A stretch of 64,000 bases of DNA, taken from Bacteroidota bacterium. GTDB lineage: Bacteria; Bacteroidota; Bacteroidia; UKL13-3. Under the pieces are notes generated by a model that made no database searches, was not told the DNA's origin, and saw only the letters and a program-made list of their open reading frames with translations. Positions 51,184 through 61,053 of the stretch are shown one piece after another (within the stretch, counting starts at the first letter, position 1; every line of letters begins with the position of its first letter). The stretch is taken from NCBI GenBank assembly GCA_027488905.1, contig JAIYAT010000007.1, forward strand, positions 186,001 through 250,000, given 5' to 3'. Made by a program: the position numbers and the translations under genes.

Positions 51184-52485
51184 TTATGCCTGTGTGTAAA
51201 TTTGATTGTTATGGATTACCCATTCGATTTTGGTATTTACTTCTTTACCTATCAATGGGCTATTTGCAGATTTTGAACCTGTATTTAATATTGTATTGGA
51301 GTTATTTAGTTGGTAGCAAACCAAGGAGGCTTTAGCGCCTACTTCTATTTTAAATGAAGGTAAGTTTAATATTTTCCTAGGTTGGCAGCTCAAAGCATTT
51401 ATAATTTGAACCAGCTCAACATTTGTTGGTTTTGCTTCTATCAGCATTTGAAAAGTGTGGGATAAGGTTGCCATACCCGGAAATGCATATTCAAATTCTA
51501 CTGCTTTGTTTTCGATTCTTTGGGGTTGGTGATTACTACAAATGGCATCAATTGTACCGTCTGAAATTCCCTCCCAAAGTGCTTTTTGGTCTTGTTTACT
51601 GCGCAAAGGGGGAACAACTTTAAAGTTTGAATCATAGTTGATTAGGGCTTCCTCTGTAAAGCATAAATTGGCCGCAGCTACATCACAAGTTACTTGTAAT
51701 CCTTGGCGTTTAGCCTTTCTGATAATTTCAACCGCACCTTTGGTACTGATGCAAGAAAAATGAATTTTGCCTTCTGCATATTTCAATAATTCCAGATCTC
51801 TACTGATTACAGTTTCCTCCGCAATGGCTGGAATTCCTTTTAGTCCAAGTAAGGTACTTACTTTTCCTTCGTGCATTTGTCCGCCAGCACTTAGGTTTAA
51901 GTCGTTAGGCAAAACCAGCAAAAGCCCATCAAATATTTTGTTGTATTGCAAAATTCGAAGTAGCAAACCGGCATCACTAATTGCACGATTTCCATCCGTA
52001 AACCCAATAGCGCCCGCCAATTTCATGTCGTACAATTCGGCCATTTCTTTGCCTTCTCTACCTTGTGTTGCTGCGCCATAAGGGTGAACTTGAATTGGAA
52101 CTTGGGTAGATTTTCCAGTAATATAAGCCACAGCAGATTTATTATCTCGGGTAGGTAGGGTAGAGGGTAAAATTGCTACCTCTGTAAAACCTCCAAGTAA
52201 GGCTGCCCTGCTTCCACTTTCAATGGTTTCGTTGTATTCGAATCCTGGATCAGAAAAATCTGCACGCAAATCTGCGAAGGATGGCGAAAGCACCTTTCCT
52301 TTTAAAGAAAGTACTTTATAACCTTTCGGCGTTTCTATAATTTCGGAAGCACTAGGCTCAATAGCCTGAATGATGCCACCTTCTAGTAAAAGGTCACATA
52401 CTTTTCCATTAAAACCGGATGCGGGATCACAAATGAGAACCTGACTTAATCTTAATTTCATTGCCATCAATGACTGATTTGACAA
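51184..52485 (-). CDS. Dihydroorotase-like protein lacking metal-binding residues
   Basis: 433 residues (Met9 at 52461 is a shorter start option). The amidohydrolase fold is clear (LSPSFADLRADFSDPGFEYNETIESGSRAALLGGFTEV), but the metal ligands are gone: HxH is R74-A-D76, the His of HVSTK is Cys (FSCISTK), the CEVTPHH segment is CDVAAAN, and TDHAPH is SNHQPQ (Asp to Asn). It therefore cannot bind zinc like active PyrC. It may be a structural or regulatory partner of aspartate carbamoyltransferase, as in known pseudo-dihydroorotases. Length and fold are otherwise normal. Confidence 0.85.
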   Translation of the reverse strand: MSNQSLMAMKLRLSQVLICDPASGFNGKVCDLLLEGGIIQAIEPSASEIIETPKGYKVLSLKGKVLSPSFADLRADFSDPGFEYNETIESGSRAALLGGFTEVAILPSTLPTRDNKSAVAYITGKSTQVPIQVHPYGAATQGREGKEMAELYDMKLAGAIGFTDGNRAISDAGLLLRILQYNKIFDGLLLVLPNDLNLSAGGQMHEGKVSTLLGLKGIPAIAEETVISRDLELLKYAEGKIHFSCISTKGAVEIIRKAKRQGLQVTCDVAAANLCFTEEALINYDSNFKVVPPLRSKQDQKALWEGISDGTIDAICSNHQPQRIENKAVEFEYAFPGMATLSHTFQMLIEAKPTNVELVQIINALSCQPRKILNLPSFKIEVGAKASLVCYQLNNSNTILNTGSKSANSPLIGKEVNTKIEWVIHNNQIYTQA

Positions 52486-52501
52486 ATATAGCGATTATTC
52501 G

Positions 52502-54496
52502 CTATTTCCATAGCCGCAACAACAATACCTCAATAAGAATCATTAGCAGGGCCAAAAGTAAGAAGTAACGCCACAAAGCCTTTCCTTGCCCAGTAGCCGA
52601 AATAGTATTTCTATAGGCATCAATGGTTTGAACCAACAACGGCTCACCTAATTTTGCCTCAATTTCTTCATTGGCATAAAACTTCATATTAGACTCTTGC
52701 CGCGGGAAGTTAAAGGCCACTTTTGTAATTTCGTTGCCATCGGCTAGAACCCTGTAAATGCCTGCCTTAGGAGAAATTCCATTTAATGTAGCAAAAACTT
52801 GATTGTTAAGTAACCTCGTTTCTACCCTGTAATCGGCTAACTCATTTTTGATTTGAACAACTTTTCCAGCAGCTTCCGATGGCAGTGGGAAATTTATTTG
52901 TTTGCCAATTGAAAAAGAGGCTGGTGCAGCTTGAATGGCTTGAATTGGTAGGTTTAACATCACCGGAACAAACAAGGCATTTTGCACAAAATTTCCACTT
53001 TCTAGATTTAGGTTTGACCCCATCAAATAAACACTACCTTTTCCTAAGCCGACCTCGCTTAGCCATTCTTGTCCGTTTTCTAAACTAATAATGGTTTTAT
53101 GACTCTTGTTAAGGGTGAAATTATACCATGAATTAACAGTTGGCATGGCTGCCAAATCTGGAAGTTTGCTAAACACATTAGCCATTAATGGGTGTCTTTG
53201 ACTTGGTTTCTCAAACACCTGTTTTGAGTTTTGAGCTTGGTTCAAACCGAACCCAACTTTTTGCAAAAAGGTTTGAAATGAATTTCCCATTTTTACACCA
53301 GGAACTGCTAACAAAACACCTCCTGAGCGCACAAATTTCTCAAGTTCTTGGTAAACTGTTGCGCTCATTTCCTGCGGTGATTGTAATATGATGAGCTGCT
53401 GGTCAGCAAACAATTCACTTTTTAGGTTTCCAATTGGCATATCGCTAAATGCATACAAAGAATCTAGGCTAAACACTGTTTCTAGGTGTTTATTGCCTTC
53501 GCCGTTGTGTATTAGCAATACATTTAAGATTTTTTTTGCAGCAGCGCTTAGGTAATATACATCATCAAAAACAATTGGAAAATCGGTGAGTAAGAGTTCA
53601 AATCCATGCGGGCTATAGTCACTTAGGCTAAAATTAATTTCTGCTGTTTCAGAGCTTCCAGCATTACAAGTAAGGTTTACCAAAGCCTTTTGAATGCCAT
53701 CGATTTTTAAAACCAGCGGTTGGTTTTCCCAAGGACTGGTTCCTCCATTTTTTATACGTACTTTTATTTTATTGTTTGAACCTAAATGTAACACAGGTTG
53801 AGGAAACCAAGCAGAATCTATCCAAATGTTTTGTGCCTGATTTGCTTCTAAAATAAAGGGTTTTGGAAGGAAAGTGCTATCAAAAGTTACACTTCCATCC
53901 AATTTAAGATTTTGCTGAAAATCACTAAGCCAAAAGTTATAGCCATTTGCTTGCCCTGTAAAAAGTGATTGCTGCCTAAGCTGAATTTCAGCAGCATTTC
54001 TAAAGGTTTGTGAAGGACTTACCAATTCTATTTCTTTAAGTATATCTTTCTTTTTGAGCCAACGTTGGTGCTTACCTTCAAAATCGTTGGTAAGCAAGTT
54101 AAATTCATCTTTGTCGGGAAAGGCTTTTACAAGTTTTAGTGCCTCCTCTTTCGCTGTGTTTAGCAAAGAACCCTTTTCGGCAATGGCTTCCATGCTTGGA
54201 CTATTATCTATATAAATGCTAATTTTGTTTGATAAAGTGCTTGATTGTAGTTGATTAGAAGGAATAAAAGGTTGCGCAAATGCAAAAACCAATGCTGTAA
54301 TGGCCAAAGTTCTTGCCAATAAAACAAGTATATGCTTGAGTGTTTGTTGTTTTTTATTTTGTTCTGTAAATTCTTTTAAAAAACGGATATCACTAAAAAC
54401 GATTTTTTTATAACGTCTAAAGTTAAACAAGTGAATTAGCACAGGAATAGAAACAAGTCCTAAAGCATATAAAAATCCAGGATACAAAAACTGCAT
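52502..54496 (-). CDS. BatA-domain (aerotolerance N-terminal) membrane protein
   Basis: 664 residues from ATG 54494-54496 (MQFLYPGFLYALGLVSIPVLIHLFNFRRY, the conserved BatA start). A longer frame to 54712 would run into the divergent H-NOX gene and is rejected. Two N-terminal helices, a vWA-like domain with SIYIDNSPSM (~residues 95-110), a GATase-like region and a C-terminal helix (ALWRYFLLLALLMILIEVLLLRL) are seen. This is the standard Bacteroidota BatA/vWA layout. It is probably involved in envelope integrity. Confidence 0.82.
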   Translation of the reverse strand: MQFLYPGFLYALGLVSIPVLIHLFNFRRYKKIVFSDIRFLKEFTEQNKKQQTLKHILVLLARTLAITALVFAFAQPFIPSNQLQSSTLSNKISIYIDNSPSMEAIAEKGSLLNTAKEEALKLVKAFPDKDEFNLLTNDFEGKHQRWLKKKDILKEIELVSPSQTFRNAAEIQLRQQSLFTGQANGYNFWLSDFQQNLKLDGSVTFDSTFLPKPFILEANQAQNIWIDSAWFPQPVLHLGSNNKIKVRIKNGGTSPWENQPLVLKIDGIQKALVNLTCNAGSSETAEINFSLSDYSPHGFELLLTDFPIVFDDVYYLSAAAKKILNVLLIHNGEGNKHLETVFSLDSLYAFSDMPIGNLKSELFADQQLIILQSPQEMSATVYQELEKFVRSGGVLLAVPGVKMGNSFQTFLQKVGFGLNQAQNSKQVFEKPSQRHPLMANVFSKLPDLAAMPTVNSWYNFTLNKSHKTIISLENGQEWLSEVGLGKGSVYLMGSNLNLESGNFVQNALFVPVMLNLPIQAIQAAPASFSIGKQINFPLPSEAAGKVVQIKNELADYRVETRLLNNQVFATLNGISPKAGIYRVLADGNEITKVAFNFPRQESNMKFYANEEIEAKLGEPLLVQTIDAYRNTISATGQGKALWRYFLLLALLMILIEVLLLRLWK

Positions 54497-54587
54497 GGCG
54501 CAAAATAATTGATAAATATGGTATGTAAGGAGTATTTTACATACTATTTTCAAAAAATAAATTATTTTAGCAACAATTAATAAGCAT

Positions 54588-55127
54588 ATGAAAGGGATAA
54601 TATTTACCGAATTTCTTACCATGGTGGAAAAGAAATTTAACATGGATATGGTGGATGAAATTATTGAAAGCGAAAACCTTTCCAGTGGTGGTGCATATAC
54701 TGCAGTTGGCACTTACGACCATAAAGAAATGAATATGTTGGTTGGAAAGCTTAGCGAAAAAACTGGCATTCCTTTGCCAGATTTACTGCAAGCATTTGGT
54801 GAATATTTGTTCACAACTTTAGCAACATCTTACCCTAAATTTTTGCAAAGTGCCAATGGACTTATCGATTTTTTAATGAGCATTGAGAATTACATTCACA
54901 TTGAAGTACTTAAGCTATACCCTGATGCTGAATTGCCTAAGTTTCAATCTGTGTTGTTAGATGAAAATACGTTGGAGTTATATTACCAAAGTGAGCGCCA
55001 TTATGGCGATTTGGCACATGGGTTAATTTTAGGTGCAATTACCTATTACCAATCAGGGGAAATTATGAGTAAAGAACAATTACCAGATAAAAGAGTTAAA
55101 TTTACCATTAGAACAAATGGAAAATAA
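54588..55127 (+). CDS. H-NOX heme sensor domain protein
   Basis: 179 residues, a stand-alone H-NOX. Heme-ligand His104 in NYIHIEV, Pro117 in ELPKF, and the YxSxR motif as Y133-QSER137 (propionate contact) are all present. It senses NO (or O2 in some lineages). The histidine kinase gene overlaps by 11 bp, so the pair is a classic H-NOX-gated two-component system. Divergent from the BatA gene. Confidence 0.92.
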   Translation: MKGIIFTEFLTMVEKKFNMDMVDEIIESENLSSGGAYTAVGTYDHKEMNMLVGKLSEKTGIPLPDLLQAFGEYLFTTLATSYPKFLQSANGLIDFLMSIENYIHIEVLKLYPDAELPKFQSVLLDENTLELYYQSERHYGDLAHGLILGAITYYQSGEIMSKEQLPDKRVKFTIRTNGK

Positions 55128-56865
55128 CTTAGTAGAAGGTAAATGGGAACGTCGGATTTTTAGAGAGCGAAATGCCCGAATTCAGGCAGAGAAACTTTTA
55201 GAAGAGAAAAGTCTTGCGCTTTATGAACAAAATGAAAGGCTTAAAATCCTTACAGAAAACCTTGAGAAACTTGTTAAACAAAGGACTTTAGAATTAGAAG
55301 AGGCGCTTGAAGTGGCGCAGCAAGCCAATATAGCCAAACGCGAATTTTTTGCCAATATAAGTCACGAACTTAGAACCCCTTTAAATGGTATCATTGGAAT
55401 GATAAATTTACTCAATGATACCAATCTCAACAATATCCAGAAGGAATTCTCAAATACTATTTTAGTAAGTAGTGAGATATTGTTGAACCTAATCAATGAC
55501 ATCTTAGATTTTTCAAAAATTGAGGCAGGTAAATTAGAGTTAGAACAAATTGATTTTAACTTGCATCAAGCTATTTTTGAGGTGCTGGATATTTTATCAG
55601 CTAGGGTAAACGAGAAACACTTAAATTTTTATTTTACTGAAGCTGAACACCTACCCAATAGCTTAATTGGAGACCCAAATAAACTCAAACAAATTCTGAT
55701 TAATTTGGCTAGCAATGCCATTAAATTCACAGAAAAGGGAGAAGTTAAAATTCACATTAGTGTATTGCGTGAGAGTGAAATTTCTTGTTTACTTAAATTT
55801 GAGGTAATTGACAGTGGTATTGGCATTCCAGATGAAAAGTTAAAAAAACTTTTTTCTCCGTTTACGCAAGCCGATGCTAGCACGAGCAGGCGTTTTGGTG
55901 GAACAGGTTTGGGTTTATCTATTAGTAAAAAACTAACCGAAATGATGCAAGGGGAGGTGGGGGTTTATAGTAAACCTGGACAAGGCAGTACATTTTGGTT
56001 TACAGCACAATTTCTTAAACAAAAGGAACAAATTAAAGAAGTTTGGCAAAGCACCACTTTATTAAGTGGTTATGAAGTTTTTCTATTTGAGGAATGCATG
56101 GGATTGCAAAAATCGCTCACTGAAACTATGATTAATTGGGGGATAGATGTGAATATATTAAGAGACCTCAATGAAGTTAACATTACTAAGAAAAAAGAAA
56201 ATAGCATATTGCTTTTGGGGCCAGTTAATGAAGAGCATCTTTTGAGCGAACATAACCTTCTGCAGTTAACAGATAAGTTTGCTTATAATATGCTTTTAAG
56301 CAAAGAGAAAAAAAGTAGTGTTACCGCGAAGGTTAAAGCCGCTGGATTTGATGCAATAGTCTTTAAGCCTCTAAAGTTTTCGTATTTATTTCAGGAGCTT
56401 TGCGCTGTACTTAATATTACTCCAATTTCTGATAAACCTTCAGATACCTCCTTGGTTCAAACCGAACCTGAAAATTTAGAAAGCCTAAGAATATTAATTG
56501 TTGAAGACAATATTATCAACCAAAAAGTGGCTTCTGCTATGCTACTTAAACTTGGCTATACCGCTAAGTTGGCCGGAAATGGAATTATTGCCTTACAAAT
56601 GATGCAAGAAGAAGCATTTGATTTGCTATTTATGGATTTTCAAATGCCAGAATTGGATGGCTATGAAACCACCTTGCGCATAAGAAGTGGACAATATGGA
56701 CTATGCTCACCAGATATTCCAATTATTGCCATGACGGCCAATGCAATGAAAGGCGATCAGGAGAAATGTTTTGAAGCGGGTATGAATGATTTTCTATCCA
56801 AACCGCTCATTCAAAAGGACCTGCAAGACAAGATGAGCTTTTGGAGAACTAAAATTCAAAAATAA
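55117..56865 (+). CDS. Hybrid histidine kinase paired with H-NOX
   Basis: 582 residues. A coiled-coil N-terminus (~1-65) without its own sensor, HisKA with [14 protein letters not shown] (~83-96), HATPase with [15 protein letters not shown] and [13 protein letters not shown], a degenerate receiver-like region (~305-430, lacking the phosphoacceptor Asp), and a genuine receiver ([14 protein letters not shown] to [13 protein letters not shown], ~455-575). The H-NOX protein supplies the input. Output may be through a separate regulator or phosphodiesterase. Confidence 0.92.
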   Translation: MENNLVEGKWERRIFRERNARIQAEKLLEEKSLALYEQNERLKILTENLEKLVKQRTLELEEALEVAQQANIAKREFFANISHELRTPLNGIIGMINLLNDTNLNNIQKEFSNTILVSSEILLNLINDILDFSKIEAGKLELEQIDFNLHQAIFEVLDILSARVNEKHLNFYFTEAEHLPNSLIGDPNKLKQILINLASNAIKFTEKGEVKIHISVLRESEISCLLKFEVIDSGIGIPDEKLKKLFSPFTQADASTSRRFGGTGLGLSISKKLTEMMQGEVGVYSKPGQGSTFWFTAQFLKQKEQIKEVWQSTTLLSGYEVFLFEECMGLQKSLTETMINWGIDVNILRDLNEVNITKKKENSILLLGPVNEEHLLSEHNLLQLTDKFAYNMLLSKEKKSSVTAKVKAAGFDAIVFKPLKFSYLFQELCAVLNITPISDKPSDTSLVQTEPENLESLRILIVEDNIINQKVASAMLLKLGYTAKLAGNGIIALQMMQEEAFDLLFMDFQMPELDGYETTLRIRSGQYGLCSPDIPIIAMTANAMKGDQEKCFEAGMNDFLSKPLIQKDLQDKMSFWRTKIQK

Positions 56866-56878
56866 GCCTAAAGGCGAC

Positions 56879-56886
56879 TAGATTTG
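56879..56886 (+). promoter_or_regulatory. Bacteroidota -7 element (TAnnTTTG)
   Basis: tagatttg, 4 bp before the ATG at 56891 of the SDR gene, suggesting an own, near-leaderless transcript. Confidence 0.5.
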
Positions 56887-56890
56887 CGTT

Positions 56891-57679
56891 ATGAAAATTG
56901 ACTTAAAAGGGAAAAACGCCTTGGTTTGTGGTAGCACCAAAGGAATTGGATTGGCCATTGCCAAGCAGTTTGCTGCTTTAGGAGCAAATGTTACCATGAT
57001 GAGCAGAAATGGCGCTTTGTTAGAAAGAATGGTGAGAGATTTGCCTTGTGAAGATGGACAGAAACATGATATTTTAGTGGCTGATTTCTCTAAACCAGAA
57101 CAAGTTAAACAAGCTATTGAAGAAAAAATTCAAGCACACTATAGTTATCAAATTTTAGTGAATAATAGCGGTGGTCCAAGTCCTGGCCCAGTTTTGAACG
57201 CAAAGGAAGAAGAATTTTTAGGCGCATTCAATGCGCACTTACTCAGCAGTCACTTTTTGGTTCAAGGCGTTGTTAATGGCATGAAGCAAAGTGGTTATGG
57301 TAGAATCATTAACATCATTTCTACAAGTGTTAAAATTCCTTTAAAAGGTTTAGGAGTAAGTAATACCATTAGAGGAGCAGTAGCCAGTTGGAGCAAAACC
57401 ATGGCTACAGAACTTGCACCAATGGGTATAACCGTAAACAATATTTTACCAGGTGCAACCTCAACAGATAGATTAAAACAAATTATTGAAGGCAAAGCTT
57501 TGAAGCAAAATGAAGAAGTAGAAGCAGTGAATCAAGAAATGCTTTCAGAAATTCCTATGAATAGGTTTGCAAGGCCTGAAGAAATTGCCTTTACAGCAGC
57601 CTTTTTGGCAAGCGAATATGCAGCTTACATTTCAGGTATCAACGTTCCTGTTGATGGCGGTAGAACGGGTAGTTTGTAA
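56891..57679 (+). CDS. Short-chain dehydrogenase/reductase
   Basis: 262 residues. The cofactor loop VCGSTKGIGLAIAKQFA (~12-28), NNSGG (~92), catalytic Ser-x(n)-K region IISTSVKIPLKGLGVSNTIRGAVASWSKTMA and the closing YISGINVPVDGGRTGSL fit the FabG-like classical SDR group. Position 158 (usual catalytic Tyr) appears as Asn in VSNTIRG, so the typical YxxxK is not seen and activity may be altered. Substrate unknown. Confidence 0.85.
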   Translation: MKIDLKGKNALVCGSTKGIGLAIAKQFAALGANVTMMSRNGALLERMVRDLPCEDGQKHDILVADFSKPEQVKQAIEEKIQAHYSYQILVNNSGGPSPGPVLNAKEEEFLGAFNAHLLSSHFLVQGVVNGMKQSGYGRIINIISTSVKIPLKGLGVSNTIRGAVASWSKTMATELAPMGITVNNILPGATSTDRLKQIIEGKALKQNEEVEAVNQEMLSEIPMNRFARPEEIAFTAAFLASEYAAYISGINVPVDGGRTGSL

Positions 57680-57682
57680 CAA

Positions 57683-58294
57683 CTAAAACAAGCCGTTAAC
57701 CTCGGCTTGTATTCTATTAATGATTGAACCTAAGTGTTCTGAGTTTTCTGCAAAATTTAATTCATCTACTTCAATGATGAGGTGTTTGTGTTTGTAAGAG
57801 CTAATCCATGCCTCATAGCGCTCGTTAAGTCTGCGCAGGTAATCTAAACGAATACTGTCTTCATATTCTCTTCCACGCTTCTGAATATTATTTACCAACG
57901 AAGGAATTGAAGCCCTAAGATAAACCAATAAATCTGGCGCTTTGATGGTTTGGTTAAGCGACTCAAATAACTTTTGATAGGTTTCAAAATCACGGGTACT
58001 CATTAAACCCATGCTATGCAAATTGGGTGCAAAAATGTGAGCGTCTTCGTAGATGGTTCTGTCTTGAATAATGTTCTTCTTTGCTTTTTGCAAATGCAAT
58101 AAAGTATTGTAACGTTCATTCAAAAAGAAAATTTGGAGATTGAAACTCCAGCGTTGCATATCTTCATAGAAATCACTGATGTAAGGATTGTCCTCAACAT
58201 TCTCGTAATGTGGCTCAAACTTATAATGCTTTGAAAGCAATGTTGTCAATGTGGTTTTGCCCGACCCAATATTTCCTGCGATAGCTAAATGCAT
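57683..58294 (-). CDS. Deoxynucleoside kinase
   Basis: 203 residues from ATG 58292-58294 (MHLAIAGNIGSGKTTL), preferred over 58330 because the P-loop starts the fold. Walker A GNIGSGKT, DRTIYEDAHIFA and IQKRGREYEDSI (lid region) are typical dNK features. It phosphorylates deoxynucleosides in salvage. The end of the gene contains the stem of a terminator. Confidence 0.9.
   Translation of the reverse strand: MHLAIAGNIGSGKTTLTTLLSKHYKFEPHYENVEDNPYISDFYEDMQRWSFNLQIFFLNERYNTLLHLQKAKKNIIQDRTIYEDAHIFAPNLHSMGLMSTRDFETYQKLFESLNQTIKAPDLLVYLRASIPSLVNNIQKRGREYEDSIRLDYLRRLNERYEAWISSYKHKHLIIEVDELNFAENSEHLGSIINRIQAEVNGLF
57688..57710. terminator. Bidirectional terminator-like hairpin
   Basis: acaagccg (57688-57695) and cggcttgt (57703-57710) form a perfect 8-bp stem with a 7-nt loop between the convergent SDR and kinase genes. 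It overlaps the kinase's last codons, and a T-rich stretch follows on each strand. Confidence 0.65.
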
Positions 58295-58397
58295 ATTCTC
58301 CTCTCTAAATATCATGTAAAAAAACAACATTAAACCGACACCAACAAATGAGAATTATAATTTTTGATTAAACCATAAATATTTTCCATCTTGCTGC

Positions 58398-59807
58398 ATG
58401 CAAATTCAATTTTTTGGCGCTGCCCAAATGGTTACTGGTAGCAAACATTTGATTACTACTCCTAAAGGAACCAAAATTTTATTAGATTGTGGTTTGGTTC
58501 AAGGCTACATTCAAAATAGAGAAGATTTAAATAGAAAGTTTGGGTTTGAACCTAGTGAAATAGACTTCCTTATTCTTTCACATGCGCATATAGACCACAG
58601 CGGCCTTATTCCGCGATTGGTGCGAGAAGGTTTCAATGGTATTATTTTTTGCACTCCAGCAACCAAAACTCTGTGCGAAATTATGTTGGCAGACAGCGCA
58701 CACATTCAAACTGCTGATTTAAAATGGGTCAATAAACGCAGGAAAAATAAAGGCATAGATTTAATTGAACCCTTATATGAATTAGAAGACGTAGAGGCAG
58801 CCTTAAAACTAATGAATGAATTAGACTACAATCAAACCCTTAAAATTGACAATGAAATTAGCCTTCACTTTACAGATGCTGGACATTTGTTGGGCAGTGC
58901 AGCAGTTCATTTGGATATTAAGTCTGGCGCAGGACAAAAAACTAAAATAACCTTTAGTGGAGATATTGGCCGTTATAATGACCCCATTTTACGCGACCCT
59001 CAGCCTTTTAGACAATGTGATTATTTGATTTGTGAAAGCACCTATGGTAATAAAAAGCACCAATTGGTTGAGGATGCTGAGGCTGAATTGTTGGATATTA
59101 TCCATGATACCTGTATTGATAAAAAAGGGAAACTCATCATTCCAGCTTTTAGTGTAGATCGCACCCAAGAAATAATTTATATTTTAGACAAAGCCGTAAA
59201 CGAAGGCAGAATGCCCGATGTGAAGGTGTATGTAGATAGTCCGCTTTCTGTAAAAGCTACCCAAGCCATGCGTATTCATGCCGAATGTTACCGCGAGGAG
59301 TTTGTGGCCTATACACACCATGACCCAGAACCTTTTGGGTTCAAAAACCTAAAATACATTGCCGATGTGGAAGCAAGTAAAGCTTTAAACAGCAGCAAAG
59401 AACCTTGTATTATCATTAGTGCCAGTGGTATGGCCGAGGCCGGAAGGGTAAAGCACCATATTGCCAACAATATCGAAAACCCGAAAAATACCATTTTGTT
59501 GGTTGGCTATTGCACGCCAGAAAGCTTGGGAGGAAGGTTAAAAGCAGGGGAGAAGATGGTTAGAATTTTTGGCGAAGAGTATGGGGTAAATGCACAAGTA
59601 AGGTCATTGGAATATTATTCTGCCCATGCAGATTATGACGAGATATTTGAATGGTTGAAATGTCAAAACAAGAAAAAGATTAAAACCATCTTTTTGGTTC
59701 ATGGCGAAACCACTGCCTTAGATGCTATGAAACAAAAATTTGCTAAGAAAGGATTTGGCAAAGTGAGGATACCCTATATGAAGGAGAAGTTTGATTTGGC
59801 GGTTTAG
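58398..59807 (+). CDS. MBL-fold beta-CASP RNase-like protein
   Basis: 469 residues. Metallo-beta-lactamase motif HAHIDHSG (~residues 56-63), GHLLGSA, the beta-CASP insert with GKLIIPAFSVDRTQEI, and the RNA-specificity part (ISASGMAEAGRVKHHI, ~340-355; YYSAHADYDE, ~405-415). Predicted metal-dependent RNase of the CPSF-like/YsH1 group. All main ligands are intact. A GGTTTGAACC word encodes GFEP at 58543. Confidence 0.9.
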   Translation: MQIQFFGAAQMVTGSKHLITTPKGTKILLDCGLVQGYIQNREDLNRKFGFEPSEIDFLILSHAHIDHSGLIPRLVREGFNGIIFCTPATKTLCEIMLADSAHIQTADLKWVNKRRKNKGIDLIEPLYELEDVEAALKLMNELDYNQTLKIDNEISLHFTDAGHLLGSAAVHLDIKSGAGQKTKITFSGDIGRYNDPILRDPQPFRQCDYLICESTYGNKKHQLVEDAEAELLDIIHDTCIDKKGKLIIPAFSVDRTQEIIYILDKAVNEGRMPDVKVYVDSPLSVKATQAMRIHAECYREEFVAYTHHDPEPFGFKNLKYIADVEASKALNSSKEPCIIISASGMAEAGRVKHHIANNIENPKNTILLVGYCTPESLGGRLKAGEKMVRIFGEEYGVNAQVRSLEYYSAHADYDEIFEWLKCQNKKKIKTIFLVHGETTALDAMKQKFAKKGFGKVRIPYMKEKFDLAV

Positions 59808-59910
59808 CCAATACGAGCTGTAACACTAAAATTTCAAAATATATTTTAAGTTGTATTACACAAAAAAATAAACGAGTCTTTCTTTGAAAAATGTCATTAT
59901 GGAGAGTCCC

Positions 59911-61053
59911 CTACATAATTTCTCCCGCCCAAAGCCTTTCTAAAAAAATCTTCCAAGGCAAGATCAGAACTCCTTCTGCAAGCCTTGGTAAAGGCTCATG
60001 ACAGATTAAAATCAATTGTTTAGTGGCATATTCTTCCGAGAAACTTTTTAATCCTTTGAGATGCCTCACATTTACAGTAGAAGATGATTTAACTTCAATA
60101 GCCACTTCATTTTCGCCTAAGATAAAATCTACTTCAAGTTGAGAAGTAGTTCTCCAATAATGAATGGGATATCCTTTACCTGAATAACTGCTATGCGCAT
60201 ATATTTCTTGATAAATAAAATGCTCAAAAGCATTTCCATAAACTTCGCTTCCTTGTTGAATTTCGCCTCGCTTGAGCAGGTAATTAACAATGCCCAAATC
60301 AAAGAAGTAAAACTTTGGTGCAGCTATTACCCGCCGCTTTGGCTTTTTCTGGTAAGAAGGAACAAACCTACCTATAAGCGTATCTTCCAAAATCTGGAAA
60401 TACTCCTTAACAGTAGGCGCAGAAACACCGCAATCGGTGGCAATGTTGGTGTAATTCACCATTTCTCCATTGCTAAATGCCGCAGCTTCTAAAAACCTTG
60501 CAAACAACTGTATATTCCTAATTTTTGCTTCGGCGGCAATTTCATCTTTCAAGTAATTGCCAATATAAGAAGAGATTAGTTTTTTGGCGTTGTTTGCCAA
60601 ATAATGCCTAGGTAGTAAACCATTGTTCAATGCCTTGGATAAATCAAATTCGGGAATTTCGCTACTTACCAAGGGGTAAAGCTCGCAGCGCAAAGCCCTA
60701 CCACCTAAGAGATTTGCGCCGCCTCGTATGATTTTACGCGGACTAGAACCACTAAGGATAAACTGAACTTTATGGTTTGCAATCAACCAATGTACTTCAT
60801 TGAGCAATGTTGGGATTCTTTGAATTTCATCTATTATAACTACGCGATTTTCAGCATTGGCTAAAATGGTTTCCCTTAGTATGGAAGGTTGTTTGGATAA
60901 CCTTTCATACACATCAGAAAGCAATAAATCAAACCACAAAGCCTTTGGGAATAACTGTTTAAGCAAGGTGCTTTTACCTGTTTGACGAGCGCCCCACAAA
61001 AACACGCTTTCACTTTCAGCATCAATTAATATTTGCCTTCTATTAAAATCCAT
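59911..61053 (-). CDS. AAA_14/DUF4143 ATPase (second copy)
   Basis: 380 residues. Walker A WGARQTGKSTLLKQL (~19-33), VVIIDEIQRIP (Walker B, ~71), LSGSSPRK, and a DUF4143 C-terminal domain with WRTTSQLEVDFILGENEVAIEVKSSS (DxxxxxxxxxIEVKS, PD-(D/E)xK-like). It is only distantly like the copy at 45181. Its upstream region holds a 31-bp-spaced palindromic array. Confidence 0.85.
   Translation of the reverse strand: MDFNRRQILIDAESESVFLWGARQTGKSTLLKQLFPKALWFDLLLSDVYERLSKQPSILRETILANAENRVVIIDEIQRIPTLLNEVHWLIANHKVQFILSGSSPRKIIRGGANLLGGRALRCELYPLVSSEIPEFDLSKALNNGLLPRHYLANNAKKLISSYIGNYLKDEIAAEAKIRNIQLFARFLEAAAFSNGEMVNYTNIATDCGVSAPTVKEYFQILEDTLIGRFVPSYQKKPKRRVIAAPKFYFFDLGIVNYLLKRGEIQQGSEVYGNAFEHFIYQEIYAHSSYSGKGYPIHYWRTTSQLEVDFILGENEVAIEVKSSSTVNVRHLKGLKSFSEEYATKQLILICHEPLPRLAEGVLILPWKIFLERLWAGEIM

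Noticed and set aside
52480-52500. gacaaatatagcg resembling the arm of the DUF4143 palindromes
   Set aside because: Only about eight bases match and there is no second arm.
54497-54712. Longer N-terminus of the BatA-type protein
   Set aside because: It would overlap the divergent H-NOX gene, and the conserved BatA start (MQFLYPGFLYALG) is at 54496.
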